A stretch of DNA of 64,000 bases, from contig VXBP01004151.1 in assembly GCA_013400115.1 (NCBI GenBank), positions 372,001-436,000 of the forward strand, given 5' to 3'. The DNA is from Rhinopomastus cyanomelas. Taxonomy: Eukaryota > Chordata > Aves > Bucerotiformes > Rhinopomastidae. A program made the translations under genes and the position numbers. Below are positions 33,566 to 48,500 of the stretch, one piece after another (positions within the stretch are counted from its first letter, which is position 1; every line of letters begins with the position of its first letter). Under the pieces are notes generated by a model that made no database searches, was not told the DNA's origin, and was given only the letters and a program-made list of their open reading frames with translations.

Positions 33566-36500
33566 CTGTATGAAGGAGAAAAACCAGACTGTTATAACAT
33601 AATCCAAAGAGCCTTCAGGGGTTATAGAACTGTAACAAGATTTTAGGTAACAGCTTTCTGACACTTTGGTCCCACACTGCAATCTCTGTGTTTTCAAGAG
33701 GAGTGTGGCTTCCAACTGTCTTTACTACTTCTCCTCAAGTTGTTTCTTTTCATAAAAAGCTTTCACTATGAAAGCACAAGACAGTGACTCCTACAGAAAT
33801 GAAAACGCACCGCAAGCGAGGACATACATTAAGATCCTCACACACAAATACAGTCATGTACATTCTATTTCTAGATTATCACACACAGAAGTCTTGTGCA
33901 AAGATTAAGAGCGTTTTGCAAAGCACAATATTTACTCTCAGGGACTACTGTTTTCTGCCAAACAGGGAAGGAACACCGACTACAACATACACACATATGT
34001 CTCTAATGTATATAGATGTCTGTATATGCCAATTCTATCCTTGGATGAAAACAAAATGCTGCAATGACTAGTTTCCTAGTTTTTCTGACCACTGAGTGGA
34101 GTTACTGACAGTAACCTGTCCACTCCAACAGTTCTGAGTTTCTAAAACAAGCTTCTAGGTATCCAGCCTGAGTCCAATTCACTGTTTGCACGGAAAAAAG
34201 AAAATGCCATACATGCAGATATGAGAACAACAGACACAAACAGACATTAAATACAATTTATGAATATTTGTAAAGAAAGGTAAATGCAGAAAATGTTTGA
34301 AAAAGTTTTCTTCTTAAATTCTAGAGATAAATAACCCAAAGAAATAATGGCCACCTGCCTGGACTGAGCAAGCGCCCACTGCTCCAAAAGGAATAAACAA
34401 GCACTGTGCTCTGACCTTCAAGGAATCACAGAATATGTGATGTTGGAACAGACTCAGAGGGATCACCAGCACTACCTAAAATGCAGCCATATGACTAGAA
34501 GTGTTGTCCAGACAGTCCTTGCACTCTTGTGGTGCCACTTGCCTGGGGAGCCTGCTTCAGTGACCGACCACTCTGTCAGTGAGAAACCTTTTCTATATGT
34601 CCACCCTGAAGCTGGCCCAGAAGCAGCTTCATTCCACTTCCTTACATCCTATTCTTGGTCACAAGACAGAGGTGTGGCCTGTACTCTGACACACCCAAGG
34701 ACACACCTCAGCCTTCTCTTCTCTGAGATGAATAAACCAAGTGGCCTCAGCCACTCCTCACAAGCCCTGCCCTTGAGACCTTTTAATCATGGTTACCCTC
34801 CTCTGAAGACCCTCTAGTAGTCTGATGTTCTCCTTATCCTGGGGCACCCAAAACTGCACGCAGTACTCAAGGTGGGGCTACACAAAATGGCTGTGGCAAG
34901 TCTCTTACTGCACGTGTCACCATACGTTGAAACGGCAGCAGGTACATGGGCAAATCCGTTTGCATGTACAGACACGGCTTTGTAAGGCAAGATGAATTAT
35001 TTAGAATTATTCTAACACAGCTTTCCGTACAGTGGATAAAGGAAAAAAAAAATCACTTCAGGCTATCTTCCATCTTTTAAGATGTAACTCACTCACCCCA
35101 TAGCTGCAGTATGTTTTCTGCAGTGTCTTTCTGGTGCAAATTGCTTGCCTAAGTGCAAGATGCCTCATCTTTTGAAAGCAACAGCATTTAAAAGGAAGTT
35201 AGACAATTCCTTCAGTAAGCTACACCATGCTAAGAGCTGGAATCCATCAAAGTAAGAGCACCTCGTTAGCATTCTCTTCTGCTAACAAAGGATCAAAACA
35301 CATTTCTATTCACAGATTATTATGAAGAGTCTAAATGATGCCGCATTTGTCATTTTACTAGTTACCCCTGCCAGAATTCCAAAGAATTTATAAGGCACTG
35401 AAACAATCAGCCTGGATTAACACATTGGGGACAAAAATGTAAGGGTACTATTACACCTGTCCTCATTCAATTCTTTTCAAAAAGGGAAACTGCAAACATT
35501 TCTCCTGGACTTTCTGATGACCTCTGGGCAAGATTTAAAAACAAATGTAGACTGTTCAATGTAGCTTTAACCACGAAGGTGCTTGTTAGTTTACAAACTG
35601 CCAAACACACACACACACACACCTGCAAACAAACTTCCCAGACTTATACAAACCTTGAAGTTCGGCTGTGCAAAGCAGCGAGCTACCGCAATCATAGATG
35701 CGGTCAGCGGACCAGAGACCCCAATTGTGGTAAGAAATTCAGAAATGTTTGGCGTAAGCCGGAACGGAACTGGACGATTGGCATCCAAATCCCCAGTAGC
35801 ATCGTTGATGTCAAAGCGAAAGTAAGCTACATTTAGCTTGCCAGTATCCTGGATTTGAAAGCAAGAGGCACAGAAGTAATTAAAGGAACAGACTGTCACT
35901 AATGAAATGAAAAATTGTTGGATTTTTATTTACAGTTAATACTTGAGCACAAACAGAACTTTCCACTCCTTCAGTTTAGGGGCAAACAAGCTAAAATTAA
36001 AGGTTCGCACAAAGTCAGGAACGTACTTCTTTTAAAACATGTGTCCAAATCCTCCTACTAAATTCATGTTATGGTAATGCCAAACCTAAGGAATAAATTC
36101 TTCTGTTCCGTAGTCTAGAAGGAGCCACGCAGATGGACAGATCAGGTGGACTGATCTCTGTTATCTGTGCATCCTGGCTCTGGGCAAGTGCTCTCTCTGC
36201 ACTGTTCACTGTGGATAAGCATCTGAATGCTTAAGTAGAGGGATTAAGGAATCTTAATTGCTATACAGAGTATAGCCCTCCATAAACTCCAATGACATTA
36301 AGACTTCAATGTATACCACCTCTGCCCCACTGAGGTGCAGCTTCATTTTAAACCCTGGGTTAAAATAGAAAAAAAAATCACTATTAATGGGAGGTGTAGC
36401 TTGATGTGAGAACAGTGCTGAGAGCAATATTTGAAAAAGCACATGTATCTTTAAGAAAAAGCATTTTTACATTTAATTTTTTTAGATCTGTTGACACGAA

Positions 36501-39500
36501 GATGCAGTCAAAGCACTACATATGATTGAGGACTAAAAAGACTTATCCATCATTTACATGAACGGTTCCAGTAATCTAAGAACAATTTTAAAGACAAAGT
36601 CCTAAATTACCACCACAGAAGGCAGAGTTGATGTCCACGGGGACTGCAGTTTAAATTACTACCTACATGATGTGCAATCACATACAAATGAAAAGCCTAC
36701 TGAAATGTGCTGCTAATTACACATGTCCAATTACCGTTTTGACTCATTTCAAAAGTATAGCCCAAATTGCCATTTGATAAAAGATGACAGCATGCACCAT
36801 GAACAAAACCCCAGCCTACCTGGGCAATCTGCAGCATTTCAGGGTTGAGTCTGTTCAAATGAAAGATGAATTCTGCGAAGCCTATGAGGGCTAACTGAAT
36901 AGTAAACATCTTCCGGAAAGTCCAGTAATCCGTAGCGTTGGGGAACGTATGCAAAGCCCACTCCTTCAGCATACTGCGCGGCACCATGTTACTCTGGACC
37001 TCTTTCAGTATATCTCTGAGAACCTACATAGGAAAAATATTAGTTGTAACACATCGTTCCTGAAACACTTCTTAGCAACAGACAAATATGCCACAAGCAA
37101 CTACCAAGCTTCTTCTCTCTACTGCATCTCATTTTATGAGAAACATATTGAACCTGGATGCTTTCAATCCAACATTGTTTCCCATTAGCCCACCCTCTGC
37201 ACAGCTAGAAAACATTATTTATCTGAAACACTACGTTTTTAATAACACCATTTAAGCACGACGCTGCAAACAGGCACATCAGCAAACATCACTTCAGGCA
37301 CATGATACAGTGGTGACCAGACAGTGCTGGGTGAATGGTTGGAATTCATGACATTAAAGGTCTCCTCCCACCACAACAATTCTCTGACAACCTGAGGCCA
37401 AAAAGCTGTATAATCTGAAGTACCTTCTATTCAAGATGTTCCAGAAAATCAGAAGAGAACTAAACAGACATCAACTCACAGTGCTGCACCTCTCTATGAG
37501 AAACTAATGCAACACACCACTATTTTGTAGCTTCAGTGCAAGCAGGATACGAGGTTTGCAGCCGTTCACTTAAGGGTAATGGCAAGATTTGAAATTATAG
37601 ATTGGACCTACAAAGCATGCAACCTAAAGATGGTTCTCTGCATAGTTTCTTCATATGCGGGGTAAAAGGTAAAGGACTTTTACTACATAAGACAGGAAAG
37701 ACACTGGGTAGTTTGTATCATGTTATTACAGCAAGATTGCCTGAAAAATACAGAAAGATAAAAGCTGAGAGCTGTGTTCCCCTGGCTCTGTGAGTGAACA
37801 CTGTGCAGTAGTTTTTCCAGAGACATAAATACTTGCAATCTACCAAAATATTTAATTACCGTAGCATATACTGGCGTAATTAATTAGAAAAAGAGACTTG
37901 GGATCTGTCCTATTACACCAGAAAGCACGATAGTCACACTGACTTCAATTTAATAGCTGTTAAAGGGTTTCATAACCTGAAGGAAAATTTCTTGAAATAG
38001 AAACCACCGTTAGGTAACACTTCACTTCATTTTCTAACAAAGAAAGCCTGAAAAGAGTCTCTCTAAATGCTGTCTGTGATACACGTACACACATGCGTTT
38101 TCTAAGTGTGGCATTTTAAGCAAGATGAGCATTTTAGATAAGAATTTACATTAACCTTAAGATAAAAAAAACATAGGAAGCTCTGTGTTTTCTGAGTACT
38201 ATCATGTATTAGGGTGAGATTACTCAACTGTTTTGATTTTAGATTAAGTTAGCTCACTGGCAATTTTAGAATATACGTTCGAAGAATGCCATGGTGGCGT
38301 GTCTGCTTATGCAAAGTAAGAATGCTTTTTCCCATGATATCAATTACATTAACTATTTTCAAATAACTACACCAAAGGACTAACAAACAAACTCTTCTGT
38401 TTTCAGTTGCAGTTACCTTAAACAACCTAGAGTAAAACAAACACCTTTCTGACTTTGCAGTATAATCTAAAACATCAAAGGGATATAAGAGTTCCCAAAA
38501 CGTATCAGGCAAAACCAAAATCAAACTAAAAAAAAAACCCTCAAACCACCACCTCTGCAAAATGCATCTGTTAAACCTAAGGAGAAGTGAAGGGTCAGGG
38601 CAGGGAGGAGACTGGATACAGTGAAGTACAGTCCTGAAGAAACACTCTTGATTAAAATTCATTGTCTGTTTAATACCTGATGGCTAGCTTGAGTCCCCCG
38701 TGCTTGGACTGTTGCCAGTCTGTCATAGTAACGAGAAATAGGGTTGTCATGCTCGATGCCTTTCTTGGCACAGCGCTGCTTATAGATCTCAACCAGGGAC
38801 AGAGAAGAGGGATTGTCTTCAACCAGACGCATCTGCGGAGAAACTGCAACAACACGGGGAACTGGGGGCAGTGGGTCAGAGAGGGTGGAAGTGGGGGACG
38901 CAGAGAGAACAAAACAGTTAATCCACAACCCAAATACAAAGAGAAAAACTGAAGGCTCATGCTTGCACGATAGCTCTTAAAACACAACTCTGACAACCAA
39001 GTGAAGTGTGTGAAGATAATTTTTTTATTACTATGCTCATAACTAATTCACAAGCTCAGTTAAGAAGAAAGCAAGTATGATAGTAGATTTTTTTCATCTT
39101 AACATCTCAACTGTGTCAGCATAAAAAACTGAGCAGTTGTTATGCTTCCTACATTTCTTTATCTGCAACACAGAGGGTAATGTTTTGTTCAGATGAAAAC
39201 AGGACTGTAGTACCTGATTACATGACACTGGCATAATGTCAATAAAAATGACCCTAAAGACAAAACTACTAAACTCAACAGGGTATTTAAGTTGTTCAGG
39301 AAAACTGTAGGAAAAAAATCTGAACATAGTCGAGGAATAGATGTTTAAATGATACAATTCAAAAATCACACTGTGAAGACATATGAAACAGTCTATAATG
39401 AAACTTAAGCCACTGAGCATATTTCATTGATGAGCAGTGAACCTGCAAATACCCTATTTGCACTTTCATAGCACTCAATGGACACATCATCCTACCTAGT

Positions 39501-42500
39501 CTTATGGGCTACCTACAGCTACACGGAGACAGGACAAGGATCCCTCTACAGCTAACCTGCACAGTGGCACTCTTTGTACTGTTTGGCAGTGACACTGAGT
39601 TACCACCAGGCTATTCTCTCATAATTTCTCTCTGAAGCAGCAATAACCTCAGAAATATCATAGAATCATTAGGGATTGGAAGGGACCTCGAAAGATCATC
39701 TAGTCCAATCCCCCCATCACAGCAGGATCACCTAAACCAAGTCACACAGGAACCTATCCAGTCAGGTCTTGAATATCTCCAGTGAAGAAGACTCCACAAC
39801 CCCCCTGGGCAACCNGTCCCTTTCTCCTACATTGCTCTCCATCACATCAGTCCCCAGTCTCTACTGGTCCCTGTGGTTGTTCTTGCCCAGACGCAAGACT
39901 CTACACTTGCCCTTGTTATACTTCATTAAATTTCTCTCTGCCCAGCTCTCCAGCCTGTCCAGGTCTCCCTGAATGGCAGCATAGTCTGTTGGGGTGTCAG
40001 CTACACCACCCAGCTTTGTCTCATCAGCAAACTTGCTGATAATGCACCCTAATCCCTGATCCAAATCATCAGTGACTAGATTGAGCAGGACTGGTCCCAC
40101 CACTGACCCCTGGAATTGTTTGATGTCATTTCTTCAATCTTAAAGAAGAAAATACATTCTGCAGAAGGAAGGGGTGTTAATGAGCTATTTCTTCTGGTCT
40201 GCTTCCATTAACCTCTGGCAGCAAAGAAATGAATGTTCTTTAGGTGCTTTCAGATTACTATCAAACAACTCTTTCCAAAGCCACAATCATTTAAAAACAT
40301 CTCTTTTGAGGAAAACATGTTATTTCACTAATGTTACATAGAGGGTAGACATATTTGTGTGTCACTGTCCTTGTTCATTATATCTTTCAAGGCTTTATCT
40401 AATGCAGTTCTGTTATTTTGTCTTCTATGATGCAAAACTGCTGTCACGTACGTAAGATATATAGTATTTATCCACTTTTACAACAAATCCTTTGGCTTCT
40501 ACCTTATAGTCTTCTTAAAGTTAGAACTCAAACAGGCATTTCTAGCTCTGCAAGTGAAACTTGACTCATCTGGCCACAGCAACTACAGGTCAAAGAATAC
40601 CATCAGCACAAAAAAGAGAACTGATAAAACCATACTCTAAAAACCAGTACCCAGCACATTTAAAAGGACAATAGCAAAGTATTAGCTTTGCCTTAGCATC
40701 TTTGATCAGTTTCCCTTATTCATAATATGTCTTCCTCACCGACTAAGGACTATTAGAATTGACTAACACAATGTACAGAACTTAAGAAGGCAGTGAGTGA
40801 TTCATGAGCTGTCTGATAGAGAAATATTTATACATCAATAGGAAGTTAACTACACAGCTGCAGGCCAACAACCTCAGTATCTGGAAAACACAAAACGTTA
40901 AGTATTTTTAAAAATTCACATTAGTTTTTGATTCATAAACAGATCAAGTACGTTGCCAGGTGAGACTCTTGACTTTCTCTGTTTCTCCTTTCATGACTGG
41001 ATACACAAAGAAAGAAAAAGAATTAAGACTGTGTGTTCAGCCTTCATTCACGCTGTTTTGAAACGCCTAACTATGTGATCCTTCTATTACACAAGTATTT
41101 TCACAATTTATACACATAAATAATACTGGAACACCCCTTAACTCTCCTCATTAAGGCCTCCCTACCATTATGTTTGTTAATTTGGTCATGTTTAAGCATT
41201 GCCAGCTGGTGCAGTTGGCAAAGTGCATGTCCAAACCGAGTATCCTTTTTATAGGATCAAAGTCCTGCATCCAACTTGCAACTATATATAAAATTCAAAG
41301 CCATACCAAAAACCCCACCCAAAAAAGCCAAAACTAAGCAAAGAAAAAAAAAATAAGATCTTCCTTACTGTGTCTTATGCGGAGGAGGTAAAAACATTCA
41401 GTATTCACACACTGCCCTTTCGTTGTTCTGCCCCTTCGCAATGGTATCCACGTACTGTTTCTGAAGTACATGTATCCATTGCCATAGCAACTGAGCCAAT
41501 GGGCATCCCTCCACCCTTCACAGGTTATTCATAACAAAAATTTATACCATAAATGATGCGCACAAGCTCTTCTAAAGCACCTTAGATGGCAAGCAACCAT
41601 CTTTACTTCTCCAGAGGGCTGCTACAATGCTAGAAAAGACTAGTCACCAAGACAGACAGGAATTTACCTTCTGAATGTTCACAAACTTCATTACCATTGA
41701 TTAGCAGCTGTCAAAACCGTTAGCAATTACAATCTTTGAGTATAACACGTATTAAAAAAATAATATAAAGTCTCTTTTCAGTACCTGTAAAGAACAAATG
41801 CCTTTTTGTGGTTTCCTTCCTTTTCTCTAAGCAGGGGTTCAGAAGGCGAAGCAGCTGTAATACCCGCTCTTCTCTACGAGACTCTGTCAGGCAAGCATCG
41901 TTCATCACCAGATATGGGTAAATCTTTCCATTATGGCCTCGGATATAGAGTCTTCTAGCTGCAGTATTGTGCTTCTGAACTATCTCCACTCTGGGCATAA
42001 ATCTATCAGGAAGAACATTATATTAAAACATCTGAGTTAATCTCCTCTGATACTAAGACATGGGATAAGAAAAAACACCAGCACCAAAAATACCCATCAA
42101 ATCATTCAAGAATTAAGGCAGTATAACTGCCTCACAAGACACAATTCTATTCCAGTTAGCACATGATTTCTATTTCATAGACAAAAAGCTCTTCTGTTTG
42201 CTCCTGTTTATTTGTAAGAAAGCTCAGTTCTTGAGCAAAACCACTATAATACGTCTTACTGATCACAACAGAAGAACTAATCTCAACTTATAGATAAAAC
42301 TAAAACATACTCTTCACATAACAGTACATCTACTTTACAAGGCAACAGAAAATTACCAGAAGACAAAATAAAGGTGCTAAACCAAAGTATGCCTCTGTAT
42401 GTATGTGTGTGTGTCTCTGTGTGTGTGTATATATGTACAAAAAAAGTATATATGTGAAACATACAAAATCTTCTTTTGCAGAGTGGACAGATGGAGGAGG

Positions 42501-45500
42501 TTTCCAATTTCTTCTGTTTTCAGAGTTACACATACCACAGGACATTTTTTAGGTTACCTTGCTATCTTGATATAGTAATGCGTTGGCTTTGGCATAAGGA
42601 ATTCTCCAGGTATCTCTACTTCTGCAGTTTGAGCTGAGAAGTTACTTAGAAAGCGACACTTTTCCTCTATCAGGAAAAACTTTGGAAGTTGTTTAGTTTT
42701 TGCTTCCAGAATTTTGATCCATTTCTTCAGTTTAGAGATAAGATTGTGAAGCTTCATTGACCCTGGCACACTGAAGTCAAAGTCTAAGAGAAAAAAAAAA
42801 AGGAAAAAAATCATCCTCAGAATTGCTAATTCTATAAAGGGTAATTAACCATCAAGTGTCTGTGGTTCAACTTTTCAGTGAGGTTCTGCACACCACACGC
42901 TCTCATGCAAAATACTTCAAGGAGTCACATACAACATGAACACCTGTTAAAAACCAAAGCATCACAGGGGTCCCAAATACCAGTGTAAAATGGAAAGCTC
43001 CCACAAGGAGCAACCAGCACACAAACAAATGAAAACCACAGTACCAAGCAAGTCCAGCAGAGAAACATAATTACCTAGGAACCCTAAACACAAATTAGTG
43101 ACTTCAGACAAGTACAGAAGAGACATAAGACTCATGAAGGGAACACTCAGTAGAATCAGCATAGGACCATTCAACTAACACTACAACAGTAGATGCTGGA
43201 GGACAAATCATACAATTCAACAGTGCAAACTGAACACACACAGAGCTGTATTGACAAGCTCTGTTGTACTAAACAGTTTTCCATAGAGATGAGAAGTCCC
43301 AAAATTATATATAACTTATATCTGTTAGAATCTTCTACCTCTTTTCTATACGTGGCCCTGAAATATTTGCTATTATGTGATATAAATGAACTTGCCAAGA
43401 TTCTCCTGGTTTACAGGCATGTAAACATTAGAAAAACATACTGTGAAAATTTTAAATACTATTACTGTAGTTAACTGTCTATATCCTGCAACCAGGTAGA
43501 GGGCATAGAAAGAAAGTAGCAATAAACCAATCTATTAGATTAGACCATTCGGTGAAAGAGGAAAAGTAAGCTTATTTTACAGCCCAGCACTACAATCTTC
43601 TGCCTGTTTCATTAAAATTGATTTATTTAAAATCAGTAAGGGATTTTTACTTCTAAAAGGGATGAAAGAGCCTCAGCTGAAGATACTGTGTAGAATCTGA
43701 GCTGCAGGACAAGTCATAAAATTGATACTACCATTATTCTCTTATTCTGAGCTGCAAGAAAATCCTCTCTGTTCTTTCCTGGCTCAGGTAACAACGGCAA
43801 GTCACCACAGGCAGAACAGGTAAGACAACCTATGCAAAAATGGCAGTATTATGCAGACGGCCTGCTCTTCCTTTGCAATGGAACAGTATTGCAGCACAGA
43901 ACCCTCTCCTCTAGCCCACATGCAAGTAAAGTAAGAACTTACTCAAGGTCAACAGATGGCCTTCAATGCACTACATAAATAACTCCGTAACAAAAAACAG
44001 TGCACTATCAACCATAGTCTGGGCCAACACCAGTGCCATCTTCTCCACATGGCTTTAACTACAGTTTCAGAACACAGCAAGTAAATTGTGTGGGAATTCC
44101 CAAAAGAGGGCTAATGAATAAGCCACATAAACAAATGAAATAATGGTTCAGCACTACAGTACCACAACAAGAGATTAAACACAAATGGCTAAGAAAATAC
44201 ACTGCTCTCACAGTAAACTGTTAGTTGTGGCATCCCAAATTGTGCAAATGAGCTAACAGACTTGATTTTTTTTCAAAAAAATTTCTGTATCAGGGTGACA
44301 AAGATGCTATTTTAAGTTCAACGTGTTACAAAGTTGAAAAAGCAACAAGAAACAGAGAATATAGATTCAGTATTTCTGAGACTGACAGCTACAGCAGAAC
44401 AGACTCTTCATTATTGCTCCATACAGCAGAAAATTAACATGGTCTCAAAGTGAGTCAAAATAAATCATGAGTGCTACTCATAGGGGAAATTCATTTCATC
44501 ACATAAATAAGCTACAAGCATCTACCTGCAAGCTGCTACTAGTGAATTAAGTACATGTGGCAGAGCAATTGCTGCCTATAAAAGCTTTTTTACAACCACA
44601 GCCTAAAAAAAAATCACCAAAAACTCTGGTAATCCACATGACTCATTCTTAAAAAGAAGCTTAGAACATGTGTTGTTTTAGCCAGAAGTGTTCACAGAAA
44701 TAATTCTACTCACAGACTTTTTCTCCAAGTTCTCTTTTCACACGTGCAGGATACTATTACTGAATAAAATAATGGAGCCTAGGATTCCCTCAATTTTGCT
44801 ATTCTGTTACTTCAACAAAATATCACAGAACACATAACCCAACATATTTTATTGTGTGACCACAATATAATGATACAGTAAAAGCTTTCAGTGAAAGTCC
44901 TAAGTCTACCAGCCCACACCAGAGCAAACAACCAGCACATGCAAAATCTCCTCCATGTTAATAAGAAAGAAGTCAATAATGAAAAATACAGTTTTGTATT
45001 TACAGATCTTAGAAATCTGTATAACTGTAACATTTGTTCCTCTTTTTCTTCCTGGTATGGGAAGTGCATCCATTGCAGCATCACTGTAAAACACTCATTA
45101 TAATCCCAAGCCTACCCTCTAGTGAGCAGTGGGAGTAAATCTCTTCACAAATGTGACAGAACTATTGAATCATTTATCTTCTGAATCCCCAAAGTGCAGG
45201 AAAGTATCCTCAAATTGTGACTAGGTTTTGTGTTAACGTGAATAACCAGAGCAGTAAAAATATTCATATATATTCCTTACTAAAAAAGTCATTCCCTTCA
45301 CCAGGAGAATCGTGCTAGCTTGTTGAAATGCCTATTTTATGATTTTTTTTCTGGTTTATTTCCCAGAGGCAGACGGGAAAAACAGAGAGTTCAATTAGTA
45401 TTTTTGCTCATGCCACAGAGAGCATATCTGAGAAGAAAAACCACTTTTAGCTGGGAGAAAGGGGAATATAAGATCAGACATTATTTGTGTCTCTGTTTTG

Positions 45501-48500
45501 CAGACAGTTTAATACATATAAATAGTATTTCTGATTCACACAAACACACTTTTCCAGTACTTCCTACCAGAGAACATCATCTCAAACTAACACATGCTGG
45601 TCTAAAACACCTTACTGCTTATGGCACCTTTCCCTAAGCAGAAAAGGAAGTTCACCTCTTCAATTTTAATGGACACAGTCCCAGAAGATTTACAAACAGC
45701 ACTTCAGCTGAGGAAGCTCAATGATGCTGAAAATTTTACAGGTATGTCAAACATATGGGATACAAGTATGTCAGATGTTCATTCAAAGTCTTCAATGGCT
45801 CAAGAACTGCTATCTGAGTCCACCCAACCCAGCATAAATCGCAACTTCTTGCCACTCTCAGTGAAAGGACAACAGAGGGCAACAATCTTCCTGTCAGTGG
45901 CAGGTAGAAAAAATACTGATAGTAACTAGATGAAGTTTAAGATATTTTCAAGCATCTCATGAAACAACACATAGCAAAATTTGATTGTTCCCTAAAAACC
46001 TTGACTTACAGAACATTAACTTAACGTTAAAAATCCCACATCAAACGAAAAAGCATCTTCAAACAAAGACTAAACTAAACTAAGCTCTGCTATACTAGAG
46101 GAGAAATGTTCTGATCAATTAATGCTTTCAGCACAAGCAATAGCTCTTCTGCAAGATGTTGAAGACCATACTAACCATAGACAAAGCTGCTTAAGAAATG
46201 CCATGACGCAACAATCTTCACCTAAAGAGCTGGGACATTCATCATGTAAGATGCCACTCAGGACTGAAATGTAAGCTTAGCTCTGCAAAGCAATTCAAAT
46301 AATTTATACATAGGATACTGAAGAACATCAGAGCACTCTCCAGATCAGAAGAGCTGTCTTGCTGTTCCCAAAGATTCTTTTTACTCTCACAAATATTTCT
46401 CAATAGCACCCACAATCAGTGTCAGCTAAGACTGCAAAGATCAACCAAGGTCAAACAGCATCCTGGGGTGGGTCAGAAGTGGGGTGGTTAGCAGATCGAG
46501 AGAGGTTCTTCTCCCCAGCTACTCTGCACTGGTGAGACCACATCTGGTGTACTGTGTCCAGTTGTGGGCCCCTCAGTTCAAGAGGGATGTGGAGCTGCTG
46601 GAGAGAGTCCGGCGTAGGGCAACGAGGATGATGAAGGAAGTGGAGCACCTCCCTTATGAGGACAGGCTGAGGGAGCTGGGTCTCTTTAGCTTGGAAAAGA
46701 GGAGACTGAGGGGTGACCTCATTAATGTCTATAAATATTTGAAGGGTGGGTGTCAGGAGGATGGAGCCAGGTTCTTCTCAATGCCATGTAGTGATAGGAT
46801 GAGGGGCAATGGTTGTAAGCTGGAACACAGGAGGTTCCACATCAATCTGAGAAGACACTTCTTCCCGGTGAGGGTGATGGAGCACTGGAACAGGCTGCCC
46901 AGGGGGGTTGTGGAGTCTCCTTCTCTGGAGACATTAAAAACCTGCCTGGGTACGTTCCTGTGTGACTTGGTCTAGGTGATCCTGCTCTGGCAGGGGGGAT
47001 TGGACTTGATGATCTTTCGAGGTCCCTTCGAATCCCTAATGATTCTATGATGTCAGCTCTAATCTCTTCATCTGCATCTCCCAGATAACCTTCTGTTATC
47101 TAAAAATTAGCAGGGCAGAAAGCTCACTTTTAAGAAAAAAAAAAATCTTAAAAAAATCCTTAAAATTATCAAAAGAGCTCTTCCTCCTGTCCTCTTCCCA
47201 CACTTCAGAAACACACAGAAACAAACTTACTTGTGATTACAGTTTCGATTCTCAGTAAATAATTCACTGTATTTGGAGCAAAAACTCTCAAGAAAATTAT
47301 CCTGTCCTTTAAGGGTACAGCTGGAAATTTTCCACTCTTCAGTTTGAGTGGAGAGATGGTTGTAGAAAGAAGCCCATCCAAACTCTGAACTATCATCTGC
47401 CCACAAAAGAACAATTGAGGTACTTTTTCCTTCTCCTTTCACTGCTGAGAGAGCTCTCAAAGGCAGCATTTCTCAGCATTTGCCTGTTCTTTGATGTCAA
47501 AGGTTTAGTAGAAAAGGAGAGAAGGAACAAAGAACAGATGGTCAAAGAACTATGCATTTGAAGTTCCAGGGGAAAAAAATTCAAAGTAAAATTTGGTTTT
47601 AAAATACCTAACATTAGGATGGCAAAAGATGACCTATCACAGATCCAACACTCCAGACAACTGTAGACAAAGTATTCAGAAGAAACAGTGTGAGAGTGCC
47701 CAGTGGCCTCAAACAGGAATCAAGATGTAACTCAGGTGTTGATGGAATTATTACGTAACCAAATCCAGTTGAAAATGTTTATTAAACATAAATACCAGCA
47801 CTGATCTGGAAATAACTGCAGAAAAGAGTTTAGCTCCTCTGCTTGGATACTCATGAAATGAAAGGCAACCTCTGTAATTATCTGTCCATCATCTAAATGC
47901 AACTGGTACTGCAAATCAGAAAAACTAAAACACACAAATGTTCTAGTGTGACAAAAGGACACCAAATGCATGACTTATAAATGGTTTTGCATAGTGTTGA
48001 AACACCCTTTGCTATCTTCGGTAGACTAATTACTATCCAATTAATTTATGTGCATTTTATGGGTATTACAAAATTAATAAACTTATTTTCATTTTCTGAA
48101 TAATGAATTAAATTACATTAAGTGCCAAACTGTATCGATCAGCTTAATTTCTGCTGTTTTCTCACACTTCAGTCGTGAATTAAAACACCAACTTTATTAG
48201 TTTAAAATAAAAATACATGAAGAAACACATCGTATTTAATGAATTTACATGACTTATGTCCAGGCCTATGTTGTTGTTTATTGGTTTAGATGTTGTTTCA
48301 TATAATTCTTTATAAATGTTGTGATTATCAATTTTACTTCAAAACTTCAAAACCTTCACTGCCATTAATATACCACAGATATGGATAAATACACAACAGC
48401 ACATAAAAACTTTTAATAATCTCCTTTTTCTTTTTGTTCTAACTAAAAATTATAGCAGAATTGCGGTTAAACTTCCTTAATTTTTCCTCTAGAAGCATTC

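Noticed and set aside
34437..34817. 126-codon plus-strand gene in the last TRRAP intron
   Set aside because: It overlaps a decayed CR1 read in the antisense direction.
42283..42545. Minus-strand open stretches in the intron between TRRAP exons 10 and 11
   Set aside because: They read through the GT microsatellite and intron sequence; TRRAP exons 10 and 11 join without them.
47205..47971. An extra TRRAP exon
   Set aside because: Exons 9 and 10 join in phase to give uninterrupted known TRRAP sequence, so no exon is needed here; kept only as an unexplained observation.
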